Positions 17,898-25,811 of a stretch of 64,000 nucleotides of DNA are shown piece by piece (the first letter of the stretch is position 1; the number at the start of each line of letters is the position of its first letter). The stretch is from an uncultured Clostridia bacterium (lineage in GTDB: Bacteria; Bacillota; Clostridia; TANB77; CAG-508). The stretch lies in the NCBI GenBank assembly GCA_934129895.1, contig CAKOWY010000007.1, positions 1-64,000 on the forward strand. Direction: 5' to 3'. A program made the position numbers and the translations under genes. Under the pieces are notes generated by a model. That model saw nothing but the letters and a program-made list of their open reading frames with translations, had not been told where the DNA came from and searched no databases.

Positions 17898-17926
17898 TTG
17901 ACTAGCTATTTTTTAAATGATATAAT
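17898..17926 (+). promoter_or_regulatory. Sigma-A-type promoter for the gene at 17976
   Basis: TTGACT (17898-17903), 17-base spacer, TATAAT (17921-17926). The expected transcript start (about 17933) lies downstream of the ATG at 17931, so that ATG cannot be used; this decides the start of the gene at 17976. Confidence 0.8.
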
Positions 17927-17975
17927 TTAAATGTCAAGCAAACTTGCTACTTTTAGACTTGAAAGGAGAATTGCT

Positions 17976-18455
17976 ATGACAAGTTTAGAGCTTATGGAAC
18001 GGTATTATGACCTAAACCAAGAAGAAATTGAATTGGAACAGGTTAAGAAAAATGCATTTGATGTTTTTCATAATTGTGATGTAACAGATTTGGAAAATAG
18101 TTTAGAAGTAAATTGGGATCCCTTATTCAATTGGAATAACGCATACCCTTTTAATAGTAACAGTTTTTTCGTCCAAGATATTGATTTTGTTAAATCTTGT
18201 TTTCAAAAAGTTATTGAAGGGAAAATGACAAGAGATGAATTTGAAATCGCTCTATCTCCTACTATCAGAAGTGTTGAAAAATACTATACTCAACTCGAAC
18301 ATGAAAAGGAAGAAATCGAAGAACTTATAATAAATAAACTTAAAACCCATGTAAAAAGCATAGATAACGTTCTACTCAGAAATTTGTTGTTATTCTTATT
18401 ACCATCTATCAAGAATCTAATAATTAGGTTCTTAATATTCGACAAAAGTTGTTAA
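17976..18455 (+). CDS. Unknown 159-residue protein in a solitary insertion
   Basis: I do not recognise this protein. It begins MTSLELMERYYDLNQEEIEL after a GAAAGGAG site; the earlier ATG at 17931 lies too close to the promoter. Residues 100-125 are Glu/Lys rich and probably coiled coil (YYTQLEHEKEEIEELIINKL), and the last 35 residues are hydrophobic (LLLFLLPSIKNLIIRFLIF), suggesting a membrane-associated tail. It has its own consensus promoter and terminator and runs against its neighbours. It also has somewhat richer codon use than them, including a CGG Arg codon near the start. These traits link it to the other solitary insertions in the window. Confidence 0.7.
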   Translation: MTSLELMERYYDLNQEEIELEQVKKNAFDVFHNCDVTDLENSLEVNWDPLFNWNNAYPFNSNSFFVQDIDFVKSCFQKVIEGKMTRDEFEIALSPTIRSVEKYYTQLEHEKEEIEELIINKLKTHVKSIDNVLLRNLLLFLLPSIKNLIIRFLIFDKSC

Positions 18456-18473
18456 TTAAAACATTGTACAAAA

Positions 18474-18507
18474 AAGTGCCATGGTATTTATACCATGACA
18501 CTTTTTA
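18474..18507. terminator. Bidirectional terminator
   Basis: A 14-base inverted repeat (18474-18487 with 18491-18504, one mismatch) with a 3-base loop has a T-run after it on the plus strand and an A-run before it. It can therefore serve both the plus-strand gene at 17976 and the minus-strand gene at 18512. Confidence 0.88.
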
Positions 18508-18511
18508 TGTA

Positions 18512-18850
18512 CTAAAATACAACAACATCATTATTATCTGTATTTGTATCCTCATTATCTAAATCAATTACCTCATCTTCTACTTTTTCAGCAACAACTT
18601 TTGAGTTTCCAAAAGAAAATACTTTTTTCTCACTTCTTGCTTTTTCTTCAAATTTTTTATTAAATTCTGCTTTAACATCATCTAATGTAGCTTGCATAGC
18701 TCCAAACATTTCTTCAACATCTTCTTTAGTAAAATCATAACTATTACTTCTTGCCATTGGTTCTAATATTTGCATATCATGTAAAACATTATTTACTCTT
18801 TTTCCAGCATACTCCATAAATTTGTTTCTTTTTTCTTCGTTTATTTCCAT
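18512..18850 (-). CDS. Conserved-looking hypothetical protein, 112 residues
   Basis: I do not recognise the family. The protein is soluble and charged. An N-terminal helical part (EEKRNKFMEYAGKRVNNVLHDMQILEP) is followed by a second helical part (TKEDVEEMFGAMQATLDDVKAEFNKKFEEKAR) and an acidic tail (DLDNEDTNTDNNDVVVF). AT-rich codon use matches the core genes. It has an AAAGGAAGG site and shares a bidirectional terminator with the opposite gene. It stands alone upstream, with no obvious partner. Confidence 0.75.
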   Translation of the reverse strand: MEINEEKRNKFMEYAGKRVNNVLHDMQILEPMARSNSYDFTKEDVEEMFGAMQATLDDVKAEFNKKFEEKARSEKKVFSFGNSKVVAEKVEDEVIDLDNEDTNTDNNDVVVF

Positions 18851-18968
18851 TTTTATACATCCTTCCTTTGGGTTACATTTTTGTATCTGTTCATTACTAT
18901 ATCACATTTTTTTACAAAAATCTACTTTTCTAAAAATTTTTTTATTTCATATTTACTAATAAATATTA

Positions 18969-18997
18969 TTGACTTTTTTTTTACGTTTTGATATCAT
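18969..18997 (+). promoter_or_regulatory. Promoter of the small two-gene unit at 19041
   Basis: TTGACT (18969-18974), 17-base T-rich spacer, TATCAT (18992-18997), about 40 bases before the ATG at 19041. Confidence 0.6.
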
Positions 18998-19040
18998 TAT
19001 AAAGTATAAAATAATTCTTTATAATAGGAGGAAAGTACAA

Positions 19041-19388
19041 ATGTCAAAAGTATACAAATTTATTTTTATTGTTAATATAATTTTTATATTAATTTCTTAT
19101 GCATCAATTACTTATGCTGCAAATATTAATATGAATCTTGATTCAACAGCAACAACAACTACTACACAACCATCATCTAGTACAACATCTACAAATTCTA
19201 GTAGTTCAACAAATACTTCATCAACTGGAAATACTTCAAATTCATCAAGCTCATCTCAGTTTTCAACAGCAGTAAGTACAGCAAACTTTGATTTAAAACT
19301 TACTAATATTTTAATTATTTGTTTAATTGTAGTTGGTGTTTTACTTGTATTATTCAGTATCGCAATTTTAATTAGATTAAAAAAATAA
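19041..19388 (+). CDS. Secreted or membrane protein with Ser/Thr-rich stalk and C-terminal anchor
   Basis: This 115-residue protein starts at an ATG after a GGAGGAAAG site; a longer open frame upstream begins inside the promoter and is rejected. Residues 1-26 look like a signal peptide (FIFIVNIIFILISYASITYA). A low-complexity stalk of Ser, Thr and Asn (about residues 35-75) follows, then a single transmembrane helix (NILIICLIVVGVLLVLFSIA) and a basic end (RLKK). The expected topology is outside stalk, inside tail. The function is unknown and the composition suggests a spacer or glycosylatable stalk. It forms a unit with the gene 31 bases downstream. Confidence 0.75.
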   Translation: MSKVYKFIFIVNIIFILISYASITYAANINMNLDSTATTTTTQPSSSTTSTNSSSSTNTSSTGNTSNSSSSSQFSTAVSTANFDLKLTNILIICLIVVGVLLVLFSIAILIRLKK

Positions 19389-19419
19389 TTTACTATCTCT
19401 GTAATATATGGAGGATTTA

Positions 19420-19689
19420 ATGGAAGAAGAAAATATAAATACAAATGAAAGTTTAAATAATAATGAACTTCAAGAATCACAATCAAAAGATAAAGAAGAT
19501 ACTTCTAATGAAGTAGAAGAAACAGCTATAATCGAATACAAAGAAATTGAAGAACCTTGTGTTGCATTAACAATTATTGGTGAAAATAAACTTTCAGTTA
19601 CAGCATCATTAGTCAAACATGGTGTAAAATTTTCTTTAAAAGCATTTTTCTCTACTTTATTACTTACGATTGCAAAAATGTTTATATAA
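19420..19689 (+). CDS. Small acidic protein with hydrophobic C-terminus
   Basis: An 89-residue protein of unknown family, starting at the second ATG (19420), which follows GGAGG by five bases; an ATG four codons earlier overlaps that site. Residues 1-45 are acidic and Asn/Glu/Ser rich. A conserved-looking block follows (EEPCVALTIIGENKLSVTASLVKHGVKFSLKAF, given in outline), then a hydrophobic end (FFSTLLLTIAKMFI) that may insert in the membrane. It is downstream of the Ser/Thr-rich membrane protein and ends at a strong terminator, so the two probably act together. Confidence 0.7.
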   Translation: MEEENINTNESLNNNELQESQSKDKEDTSNEVEETAIIEYKEIEEPCVALTIIGENKLSVTASLVKHGVKFSLKAFFSTLLLTIAKMFI

Positions 19690-19726
19690 AAAGCTAGTTT
19701 AAATTAATTAAACTAGCTTTTTTATT
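19690..19726. terminator. Bidirectional terminator between the small operon and pfk
   Basis: A perfect stem (19690-19702 with 19708-19720) with a short loop is followed by T-runs in both directions. It separates the plus-strand pair from phosphofructokinase on the minus strand. Confidence 0.92.
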
Positions 19727-19729
19727 ATT

Positions 19730-20872
19730 CTAATCACCTAAGCAGATTCCAATATCTCTTGCTGTTTTTACCAGATCATGATCCATATTTACTTTTCTAA
19801 TATTGCTTTCTGCTGTATTTCCTGAAACTGCTCCAATTTTTGTATTTTTACCAACTACATCTTCTAATGTTGCTGTATCTAATTTACCATTTTTTATAAC
19901 AACTAATACACCAAATTTTCCGTTAAGTGCTAATTCCATTGCTTTAGCACCATATTTTGTTGATAACACTCTATCATAAGCTGTTGGAGTTCCACCTCTT
20001 TGGACATATCCTAAAGTAGTAGTTCTGGCTTCTAATCCTGTTAATTCTTCAAGTTGTCTTGCAACAACTTGTCCTATTCCTCCAAGTTTATTATTGTCAA
20101 CACCAGTTCCATTATTTCTTACATTTTGAACAGTTATTGTTCCACCTTTTTCAACTGCACCTTCAGCAACAACAACAATACTAAAATTCTTTCCTTCTGC
20201 TCTTCTTTCATTAACTTTTTCAACTGCTTTGTTTATATCATAAGGAATTTCAGGTATTAATGCAACATCTGCACCACCTGCTATTGCTGATTCTAATGCT
20301 ATCCAACCAGCATATCTTCCCATAACTTCAAGTACCATTATTCTATGATGAGTTTCACCAGTTGTATGAAGTCTATCTAATGCTTCTGTTGCAACTGATA
20401 CTGCTGTATTATATCCAAATGTTATTTCTGTACATGCAACATCATTATCTATTGTTTTTGGAACACCAATTACATTTACTCCTTTTGTTGAAAAATCTCT
20501 TGCTGATTTTTGAGTTCCATCTCCACCTAATGTAAAAATACAATCAAATCCATCTTTCTTTATATTTTCTACACATACATCTGATAAATCTTTATATACT
20601 ACTTCTCCATTTTCAACTACTTTATAATGAAATACATTCGCATTAGTTGATGAACCTATTATTGATCCTCCTTTTTGAAGTATTCCAGAAGCATGTTCGT
20701 CATTAGCTGTACTTAATTTTTCATATTTATTATTTAGTAAACCATTATATCCATCTATAAAACCATAACAGTCTACTCCATTATTCTCTGCTGTTTTTAC
20801 TATTGCTCTAATTACTGCATTAAATCCTGATACGTCTCCTCCATTTGCTAAAATAGCAACTTTTCTTATCAT
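19730..20872 (-). CDS. pfkA: 6-phosphofructokinase
   Basis: This enzyme phosphorylates fructose 6-phosphate, the committed step of glycolysis. The 380-residue protein has ILANGGDVSGFNAVIRA at the N-terminus, FTLGGDGTQKSARDF (near residue 100), PKTIDNDVACTEITFGY (near 125) and LEVMGRYAGWIALESA with the catalytic and substrate residues. GGDGT (Gly where pyrophosphate enzymes usually have Asp) points to ATP. PKTIDND (Lys where classical ATP enzymes have Gly) is shared with the long clade III enzymes and with pyrophosphate enzymes, so phosphoryl-donor use is not fully decided by sequence. It is the last gene of the pta-ackA-ackA-MFS-pfk run. Confidence 0.93.
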   Translation of the reverse strand: MIRKVAILANGGDVSGFNAVIRAIVKTAENNGVDCYGFIDGYNGLLNNKYEKLSTANDEHASGILQKGGSIIGSSTNANVFHYKVVENGEVVYKDLSDVCVENIKKDGFDCIFTLGGDGTQKSARDFSTKGVNVIGVPKTIDNDVACTEITFGYNTAVSVATEALDRLHTTGETHHRIMVLEVMGRYAGWIALESAIAGGADVALIPEIPYDINKAVEKVNERRAEGKNFSIVVVAEGAVEKGGTITVQNVRNNGTGVDNNKLGGIGQVVARQLEELTGLEARTTTLGYVQRGGTPTAYDRVLSTKYGAKAMELALNGKFGVLVVIKNGKLDTATLEDVVGKNTKIGAVSGNTAESNIRKVNMDHDLVKTARDIGICLGD

Positions 20873-20887
20873 TTGAATCTTCCTCCC

Positions 20888-22189
20888 TTATTTATATTCT
20901 TTTGTGATAGAACTATATTTTAAGTCCTTTTCACTATATTTTTCTGGACTCAATCCAACTTTATCTCTCATATAATCAGTTAACCATGTCATAAAAATTG
21001 CTGTAATACATCCTATTGTTAAAATAGTATTAGCCGAACTTGTTATATTTAGTAAGATTGAACCTATTAAACTAATTATTAATGTAAATATATTATAAAA
21101 CATATTTCTTATTGTTGAAAGTTTAACTCTTATATTTCTGTTGGTAAAATTATTTAAATATCTATATATCAACACATTATATGCTCCCTTTATTGCACCT
21201 TGCATTATAAATAATAATATTATAAATGGTGCCGCTTTTTCAGAAAATATATTTGCTAATATTCCTATAATAATACATGAGAAAACATAAGGCATTCCCA
21301 AAAATGTTAAAGTTTTATTTTTAAATTTCTTATGTATTTTTAACTGTATTCTTGAACATAATGATGCTGCAATTTGTGTAACTGCAAATATTACGCCAAA
21401 ATATTGTGCTGGTATTTTTATACTATCTAATACATTACTTCTGAATGTTGACATATTGTATGTTAGACCTGATATCAATCCGAAAAACAATAATAAGCAT
21501 AACATTCTTTTTGAACTTTTTGCAAATTTCACTGCTTCATTAAGTTCTTTGAAATAATTGCGAATACTCTCTTTTTTTTCAATTATTTCATCACCATCAT
21601 CTGGCATATTAGTATGTCTAAATCGTGTTGCTAATATTGTTGAAATAATATTAGCTATTAAACATAATACAATTGGTATATATGGATTTATTACATAAGT
21701 ATACCCTGCAATAAGAGATGTGACTGCATCTATTATATAATATCGTGATGCTCCTAATCCATCAATTTGTGAATATAATTTTCCTCTAGATTTTCCTTTT
21801 GGTAAAGAATCATATAATATGTTAGTTTCACAATCACTTTTTATTACATAGCCTATTGCATCTATAAAATATGCTATTAATAACATTTGATAATTTGATG
21901 TTGCTATTAATATTATAATAAATATACACATACATACATTAGCTATTACAAGACTATTTTTCTTTCCAAAATCATCAACCAATAGCCCTAATGGAATTTG
22001 TAATATAAAACACGAAGCAGTAAAAACTGCTTCTCCCAATAATACTTGTGCAGCCGTAAAACCTTTAACTTGAGTTAAAAACAAATAAATTATTGAATAA
22101 TAAAATAGTAAATCCCAAGATATCATTTTATATATTGGATATAGTTTCGCATTTATTTTTTTGTTTTGTATATCCTTTGTTTCTCCCAT
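20888..22189 (-). CDS. Major facilitator superfamily transporter
   Basis: A 433-residue integral membrane protein with about 12 hydrophobic helices. The loop GLLVDDFGKKNSLVIANV after the second helix is the MFS motif A (GxxxDxxGRKxxL). A central charged loop (GDEIIEKKESIRNYFKELNE) separates the two six-helix halves. The substrate cannot be read from sequence. Its place between ackA and pfk in an acetate/glycolysis run could mean sugar or acid transport, but this is only inference. The ribosome binding site lies within TGAGGTAAAAATG. Confidence 0.88.
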   Translation of the reverse strand: MGETKDIQNKKINAKLYPIYKMISWDLLFYYSIIYLFLTQVKGFTAAQVLLGEAVFTASCFILQIPLGLLVDDFGKKNSLVIANVCMCIFIIILIATSNYQMLLIAYFIDAIGYVIKSDCETNILYDSLPKGKSRGKLYSQIDGLGASRYYIIDAVTSLIAGYTYVINPYIPIVLCLIANIISTILATRFRHTNMPDDGDEIIEKKESIRNYFKELNEAVKFAKSSKRMLCLLLFFGLISGLTYNMSTFRSNVLDSIKIPAQYFGVIFAVTQIAASLCSRIQLKIHKKFKNKTLTFLGMPYVFSCIIIGILANIFSEKAAPFIILLFIMQGAIKGAYNVLIYRYLNNFTNRNIRVKLSTIRNMFYNIFTLIISLIGSILLNITSSANTILTIGCITAIFMTWLTDYMRDKVGLSPEKYSEKDLKYSSITKEYK

Positions 22190-22204
22190 TTTTACCTCAC
22201 TTTA

Positions 22205-23398
22205 TTATATAAGTTTTGCTGTTTCTTTTGCTATCATAAGCTCTTCGTTTGTTGGAACTAAATAAACTTTTACTTTTGAATCTGGAGCAGATATTTCTTT
22301 TTCTTCTCCTCTTACATTATTTGCTTCAGCATCTATTTTTACTCCCATAAATTCAAGTTTTTCGCAAATTCCTCTTCTTATATTTATTTGGTTTTCTCCA
22401 ACACCACCTGTAAATACTATATAATCTACTCCATTCATTGCTACTGCATATTTTGCAATATATGATGCAATTTCATATTTGAATTTTTCAATTGCAATTG
22501 CTGCTCTTTCATTATCTCCATAAGAAGCTGCTTCAATCTCTCTAAAGTCTGGTGCTAATCCTGATATTCCTTGAACTCCTGATTTTTTATTTAACATGTT
22601 TTCTGCTTCTTCTGCTGTCCATCCTTCTTTTTTCATTAAAAATGTTACAACAGATGGATCTAAATCTCCTGAACGTGTTACCATTGGAATTCCAGCAAGT
22701 GGTGTTAATCCCATACTTGTATCAACTGATTTTCCACCTTCTACTGCACATATACTTGATCCTTGACCTAAATGACATGTAACAATTTTTAAATCTTTTA
22801 TATCTTTTCCAACAATTTCTGCTAATCTTTGTGAAACATATTGATGTGATGTTCCATGGAATCCATACTTTCTTATTCCATATTTTTTATAATATTCATA
22901 AGGTATTGGATATATATATCTTTCTTTTGGCATTGTTTGATGGAATGCTGTATCAAATACACCTACCATAGGTTTTCCTGGCATTACCTTTTTACAAGCT
23001 TCAATTCCTATTATTCCTGCTGGATTGTGTAATGGTGCTAAATCTATACATTCTTTTAATACATCTATAACTTCGTCTGTTATAACTACAGATTTATTGA
23101 TTTTTTCTCCACCATGTACTAATCTATGTCCTATTGCTGATATTTCATCTAAGCTATCTATTACTTTATATTCTGGATTTATTAATTGTTTTAATGTAAA
23201 ATCAACAGCCTCTTCATGTGTTTTTGCAGGATGTTTGATTTCTATTTTTTGTCCATTTACTTTATGTGTTATAAAAGCTTCATCTTCTCCTATTCTTTCA
23301 TATTTTCCTGAAGCTAAAACTTCTTCTGTTTCCATGTTTATTAATTGATATTTTAGTGATGAACTACCACAATTTAATACTAATATTTTCATTTTCAT
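22205..23398 (-). CDS. ackA: Acetate kinase (second copy of a tandem pair)
   Basis: Acetate kinase converts acetyl phosphate and ADP to acetate and ATP. The 397-residue protein has LVLNCGSSSLKYQLI at the N-terminus, VFDTAFHQTMPKERY, YGFHGTSHQYVSQRL, HLGQGSSICAVEGG and RSGDLDPSVVTF, all ASKHA-fold acetokinase landmarks. In this copy the normally conserved PMGTRSG segment reads PMVTRSG, a Gly-to-Val change near the active site that its upstream paralogue lacks. The start at 23398 follows AAAAGGAAAAG; a second ATG two codons later is possible. It lies 56 bases after the paralogue. Confidence 0.95.
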   Translation of the reverse strand: MKMKILVLNCGSSSLKYQLINMETEEVLASGKYERIGEDEAFITHKVNGQKIEIKHPAKTHEEAVDFTLKQLINPEYKVIDSLDEISAIGHRLVHGGEKINKSVVITDEVIDVLKECIDLAPLHNPAGIIGIEACKKVMPGKPMVGVFDTAFHQTMPKERYIYPIPYEYYKKYGIRKYGFHGTSHQYVSQRLAEIVGKDIKDLKIVTCHLGQGSSICAVEGGKSVDTSMGLTPLAGIPMVTRSGDLDPSVVTFLMKKEGWTAEEAENMLNKKSGVQGISGLAPDFREIEAASYGDNERAAIAIEKFKYEIASYIAKYAVAMNGVDYIVFTGGVGENQINIRRGICEKLEFMGVKIDAEANNVRGEEKEISAPDSKVKVYLVPTNEELMIAKETAKLI

Positions 23399-23454
23399 CT
23401 TTTCCTTTTTATATTATATATTTAGGTTTTTAAGGTTTTGCCTATAAACCTTAT

Positions 23455-24645
23455 TTATTTTACTAATTCTGCTGTTTCACGAGCAATCATTAATTCCTCA
23501 TTTGTTGGAATAACAAAAACTTTTACTTTTGAATTTGGTGAAGAAATTTCTGCTTCTTCTCCTTTTACTAAATTAGCTTTTCCTGATATTTCTACCCCAA
23601 ATACTCCTAGTTGCTTACATATTTCACTTCTAGAATATGGTGATTTTTCTCCAACACCTGCTGTGAATGTTAAAACATCTATTCCTCCCATTGCAACTGC
23701 ACATTTTGCTATATATCCTGCAATTGAATAATGGTATGCATCTAATGCAAGTTTTGCATGCTTTCCACCAGCCAGTGCTTCTGCTTCTATATCTCTAAAA
23801 TCTACAGATACCATTGATATTCCATATACTCCAGATTCTCTATTTAATACTTCTTCAACATCATCTGCATCTAATTCTTCTTTTTTCATTAAATATGTTA
23901 CAACAGATGGATCTAAATCTCCTGAACGTGTTCCCATTGGAATTCCTCCAAGTGGTGTTAATCCCATACTTGTTTCAACTGATTCTCCATTTTTTATTGC
24001 ACATATACTTGCTCCTTGACCTAAGTGACAATTTACTATTTTTAATTCTTTTATGTCTTTTCCTAGTATTTCTGCAACTCTATTTGCAACATATTGGTGT
24101 GATGTTCCGTGAAATCCATATTTTCTTACATGATATTTTTCATAATATTCATACGGAATTGGATATATATACTTTTCTTTCGAAATTGTTTGATGAAATG
24201 CTGTATCAAATACTGCTACCATTGGCTTATTAGGTACAACTTTTTGACAAGCTTCTATTCCTAATATTGCTGCTGGATTATGTAATGGTGCCAACATTGC
24301 ATTTTCTTTTATTTCTTGAATTACTTCATCTGTAATAAGAACTGCATCTTTAAATTGTTCTCCACCATGTACAACTCTATGACCTATTGCATCTAATTCA
24401 TCCAAACTTTTAAATACACCATAGTGTTCACTTGTTAATCTTTTCATTACAAATTGAATTGCTTTTTCATGATTTTTAGCTGGGTGTTCAAATTGGTGTT
24501 TTTCTCCATTTACTTTATGTGTTAAAAACGCTCCTACTTGCCCAATTCTTTCGTAATAACCTTTTACAAGCATTTCACCAGTTTCTGTATCAATTACTTG
24601 ATATTTTAATGATGAACTTCCTGAATTTAAAACTAGAATTTTCAT
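23455..24645 (-). CDS. ackA: Acetate kinase (first copy of a tandem pair)
   Basis: A 396-residue acetate kinase with LVLNSGSSSLKYQVI, FDTAFHQTISKEKY, GFHGTSHQYVANRV, HLGQGASICAIKNG and the canonical PMGTRSGDLDPSVV. It follows pta by 47 bases and precedes the second ackA, so all three are probably co-transcribed. The two kinases are clearly similar along their whole length but differ throughout, so this is not a recent duplication. This copy keeps all expected active-site motifs and is the likelier main enzyme. Confidence 0.96.
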   Translation of the reverse strand: MKILVLNSGSSSLKYQVIDTETGEMLVKGYYERIGQVGAFLTHKVNGEKHQFEHPAKNHEKAIQFVMKRLTSEHYGVFKSLDELDAIGHRVVHGGEQFKDAVLITDEVIQEIKENAMLAPLHNPAAILGIEACQKVVPNKPMVAVFDTAFHQTISKEKYIYPIPYEYYEKYHVRKYGFHGTSHQYVANRVAEILGKDIKELKIVNCHLGQGASICAIKNGESVETSMGLTPLGGIPMGTRSGDLDPSVVTYLMKKEELDADDVEEVLNRESGVYGISMVSVDFRDIEAEALAGGKHAKLALDAYHYSIAGYIAKCAVAMGGIDVLTFTAGVGEKSPYSRSEICKQLGVFGVEISGKANLVKGEEAEISSPNSKVKVFVIPTNEELMIARETAELVK

Positions 24646-24692
24646 AAATTATATACCTTTCTTTTTGTATGTACTCATTATTATATATTTTA

Positions 24693-25694
24693 TTAACCTT
24701 GTGATTGTGCTTGTACAGCTGTTATTGCTACTACACCTGCTACATCTTCACTACTACATCCTCTTGATAAATCATTTACAGGTCTTGCAATACCTTGACA
24801 AAGAGGTCCATAAGCTTCTGCTTTTGCTAATCTTTGTGTTAATTTATATCCAATATTTCCAGCTCCTAAATCTGGGAATACTAATACATTTGCTTGACCT
24901 TTTAAAGGACTTCCTTTTGCCTTAAATTCTGCAACTTCTGGTATTATTGCAGCATCTAATTGTAGTTCTCCATCAATTAATAGTTCTGGTGCTTTTTCTT
25001 TTGCAAGTCTTGTTGCTTCAACTACTTTTTCTGTTGATGCAGAATGTGCACTTCCATAAGTTGAATATGATAGCATTGCAACTTTAGGTTCTTCTCCTAC
25101 TAATTGCTTAAAACTTTTACTTGATGATATTGCTATTTCTGAAAGTTTGTCTGCATCTGGTTCTTCATTTAAACCACTATCTGCAAATATAAAAGTTCCA
25201 TTAGCTCCATATTCGCAATTTGGTACTACCATTACGAAAAATGCTGATACTAATTTTGTTCCTGGTGCTGTTTTTAATATTTGTAATGCTGGTCTTAATG
25301 TGTCAGCTGTTGAATGTGCTGCTCCTGATACAAGTCCATCAGCATCATTCTGTTTTACCATCATCATTCCATAATATATTGGTTCTAATATTAATTTTTG
25401 TGCTTGTTCTTCTGTCATACCTTTGGCTTTTCTTAATTCATATAATTCTTTTGCATATTCAGATGTCTCCTCTGATTTTACTGGATCTATTATTTGTGTT
25501 TCTCCTAATTCTAAACCATTTTCTTTAATTAATTTTTCAATTTCTTCTGTATTACCAATTAATACAACTTTAGCATATTTTTCTTTATTTACTATTTGTG
25601 CTGCTTTCAATATACGAATATCTGTTGCTTCTGGTAATACTATTGTTTTTATTTCTTGTTTTGCTCTGTTTTTTATTTCTTCTATAAATGACAT
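24693..25694 (-). CDS. pta: Phosphate acetyltransferase
   Basis: Pta converts acetyl-CoA and phosphate to acetyl phosphate, which the downstream acetate kinases use to make ATP. The 333-residue length is that of the short, single-domain type. Landmarks are KTIVLPEATDIRILKAA, DADGLVSGAAHSTADTLRPA, VPNCEYGANGTFIFADSGLN and VLVFPDLGAGNIGYKLTQRL. The ribosome binding site is in AAAGGAAAAG. It is the first gene of the pta-ackA-ackA-MFS-pfk run. No unusual regulatory site was recognised upstream beyond the terminator of the M6 gene. Confidence 0.96.
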   Translation of the reverse strand: MSFIEEIKNRAKQEIKTIVLPEATDIRILKAAQIVNKEKYAKVVLIGNTEEIEKLIKENGLELGETQIIDPVKSEETSEYAKELYELRKAKGMTEEQAQKLILEPIYYGMMMVKQNDADGLVSGAAHSTADTLRPALQILKTAPGTKLVSAFFVMVVPNCEYGANGTFIFADSGLNEEPDADKLSEIAISSSKSFKQLVGEEPKVAMLSYSTYGSAHSASTEKVVEATRLAKEKAPELLIDGELQLDAAIIPEVAEFKAKGSPLKGQANVLVFPDLGAGNIGYKLTQRLAKAEAYGPLCQGIARPVNDLSRGCSSEDVAGVVAITAVQAQSQG

Positions 25695-25756
25695 TTCAAT
25701 CTTTTCCTTTCTAGAGTTTTTTCCCCATAAAATTCATAATTAATATATCATAGATA

Positions 25757-25796
25757 TAAAAAAAACACAACATTTTTAAAAAATCTGTTGTGTTTT
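25757..25796 (-). terminator. Terminator of the M6 protease gene
   Basis: On the minus strand an 11-bp stem (25786-25796 with 25762-25772) is followed by a T-run of more than six. It sits 16 bases past the stop of the M6 gene and insulates pta. Confidence 0.9.
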
Positions 25797-25811
25797 TTCA
25801 TTAGACTTATT

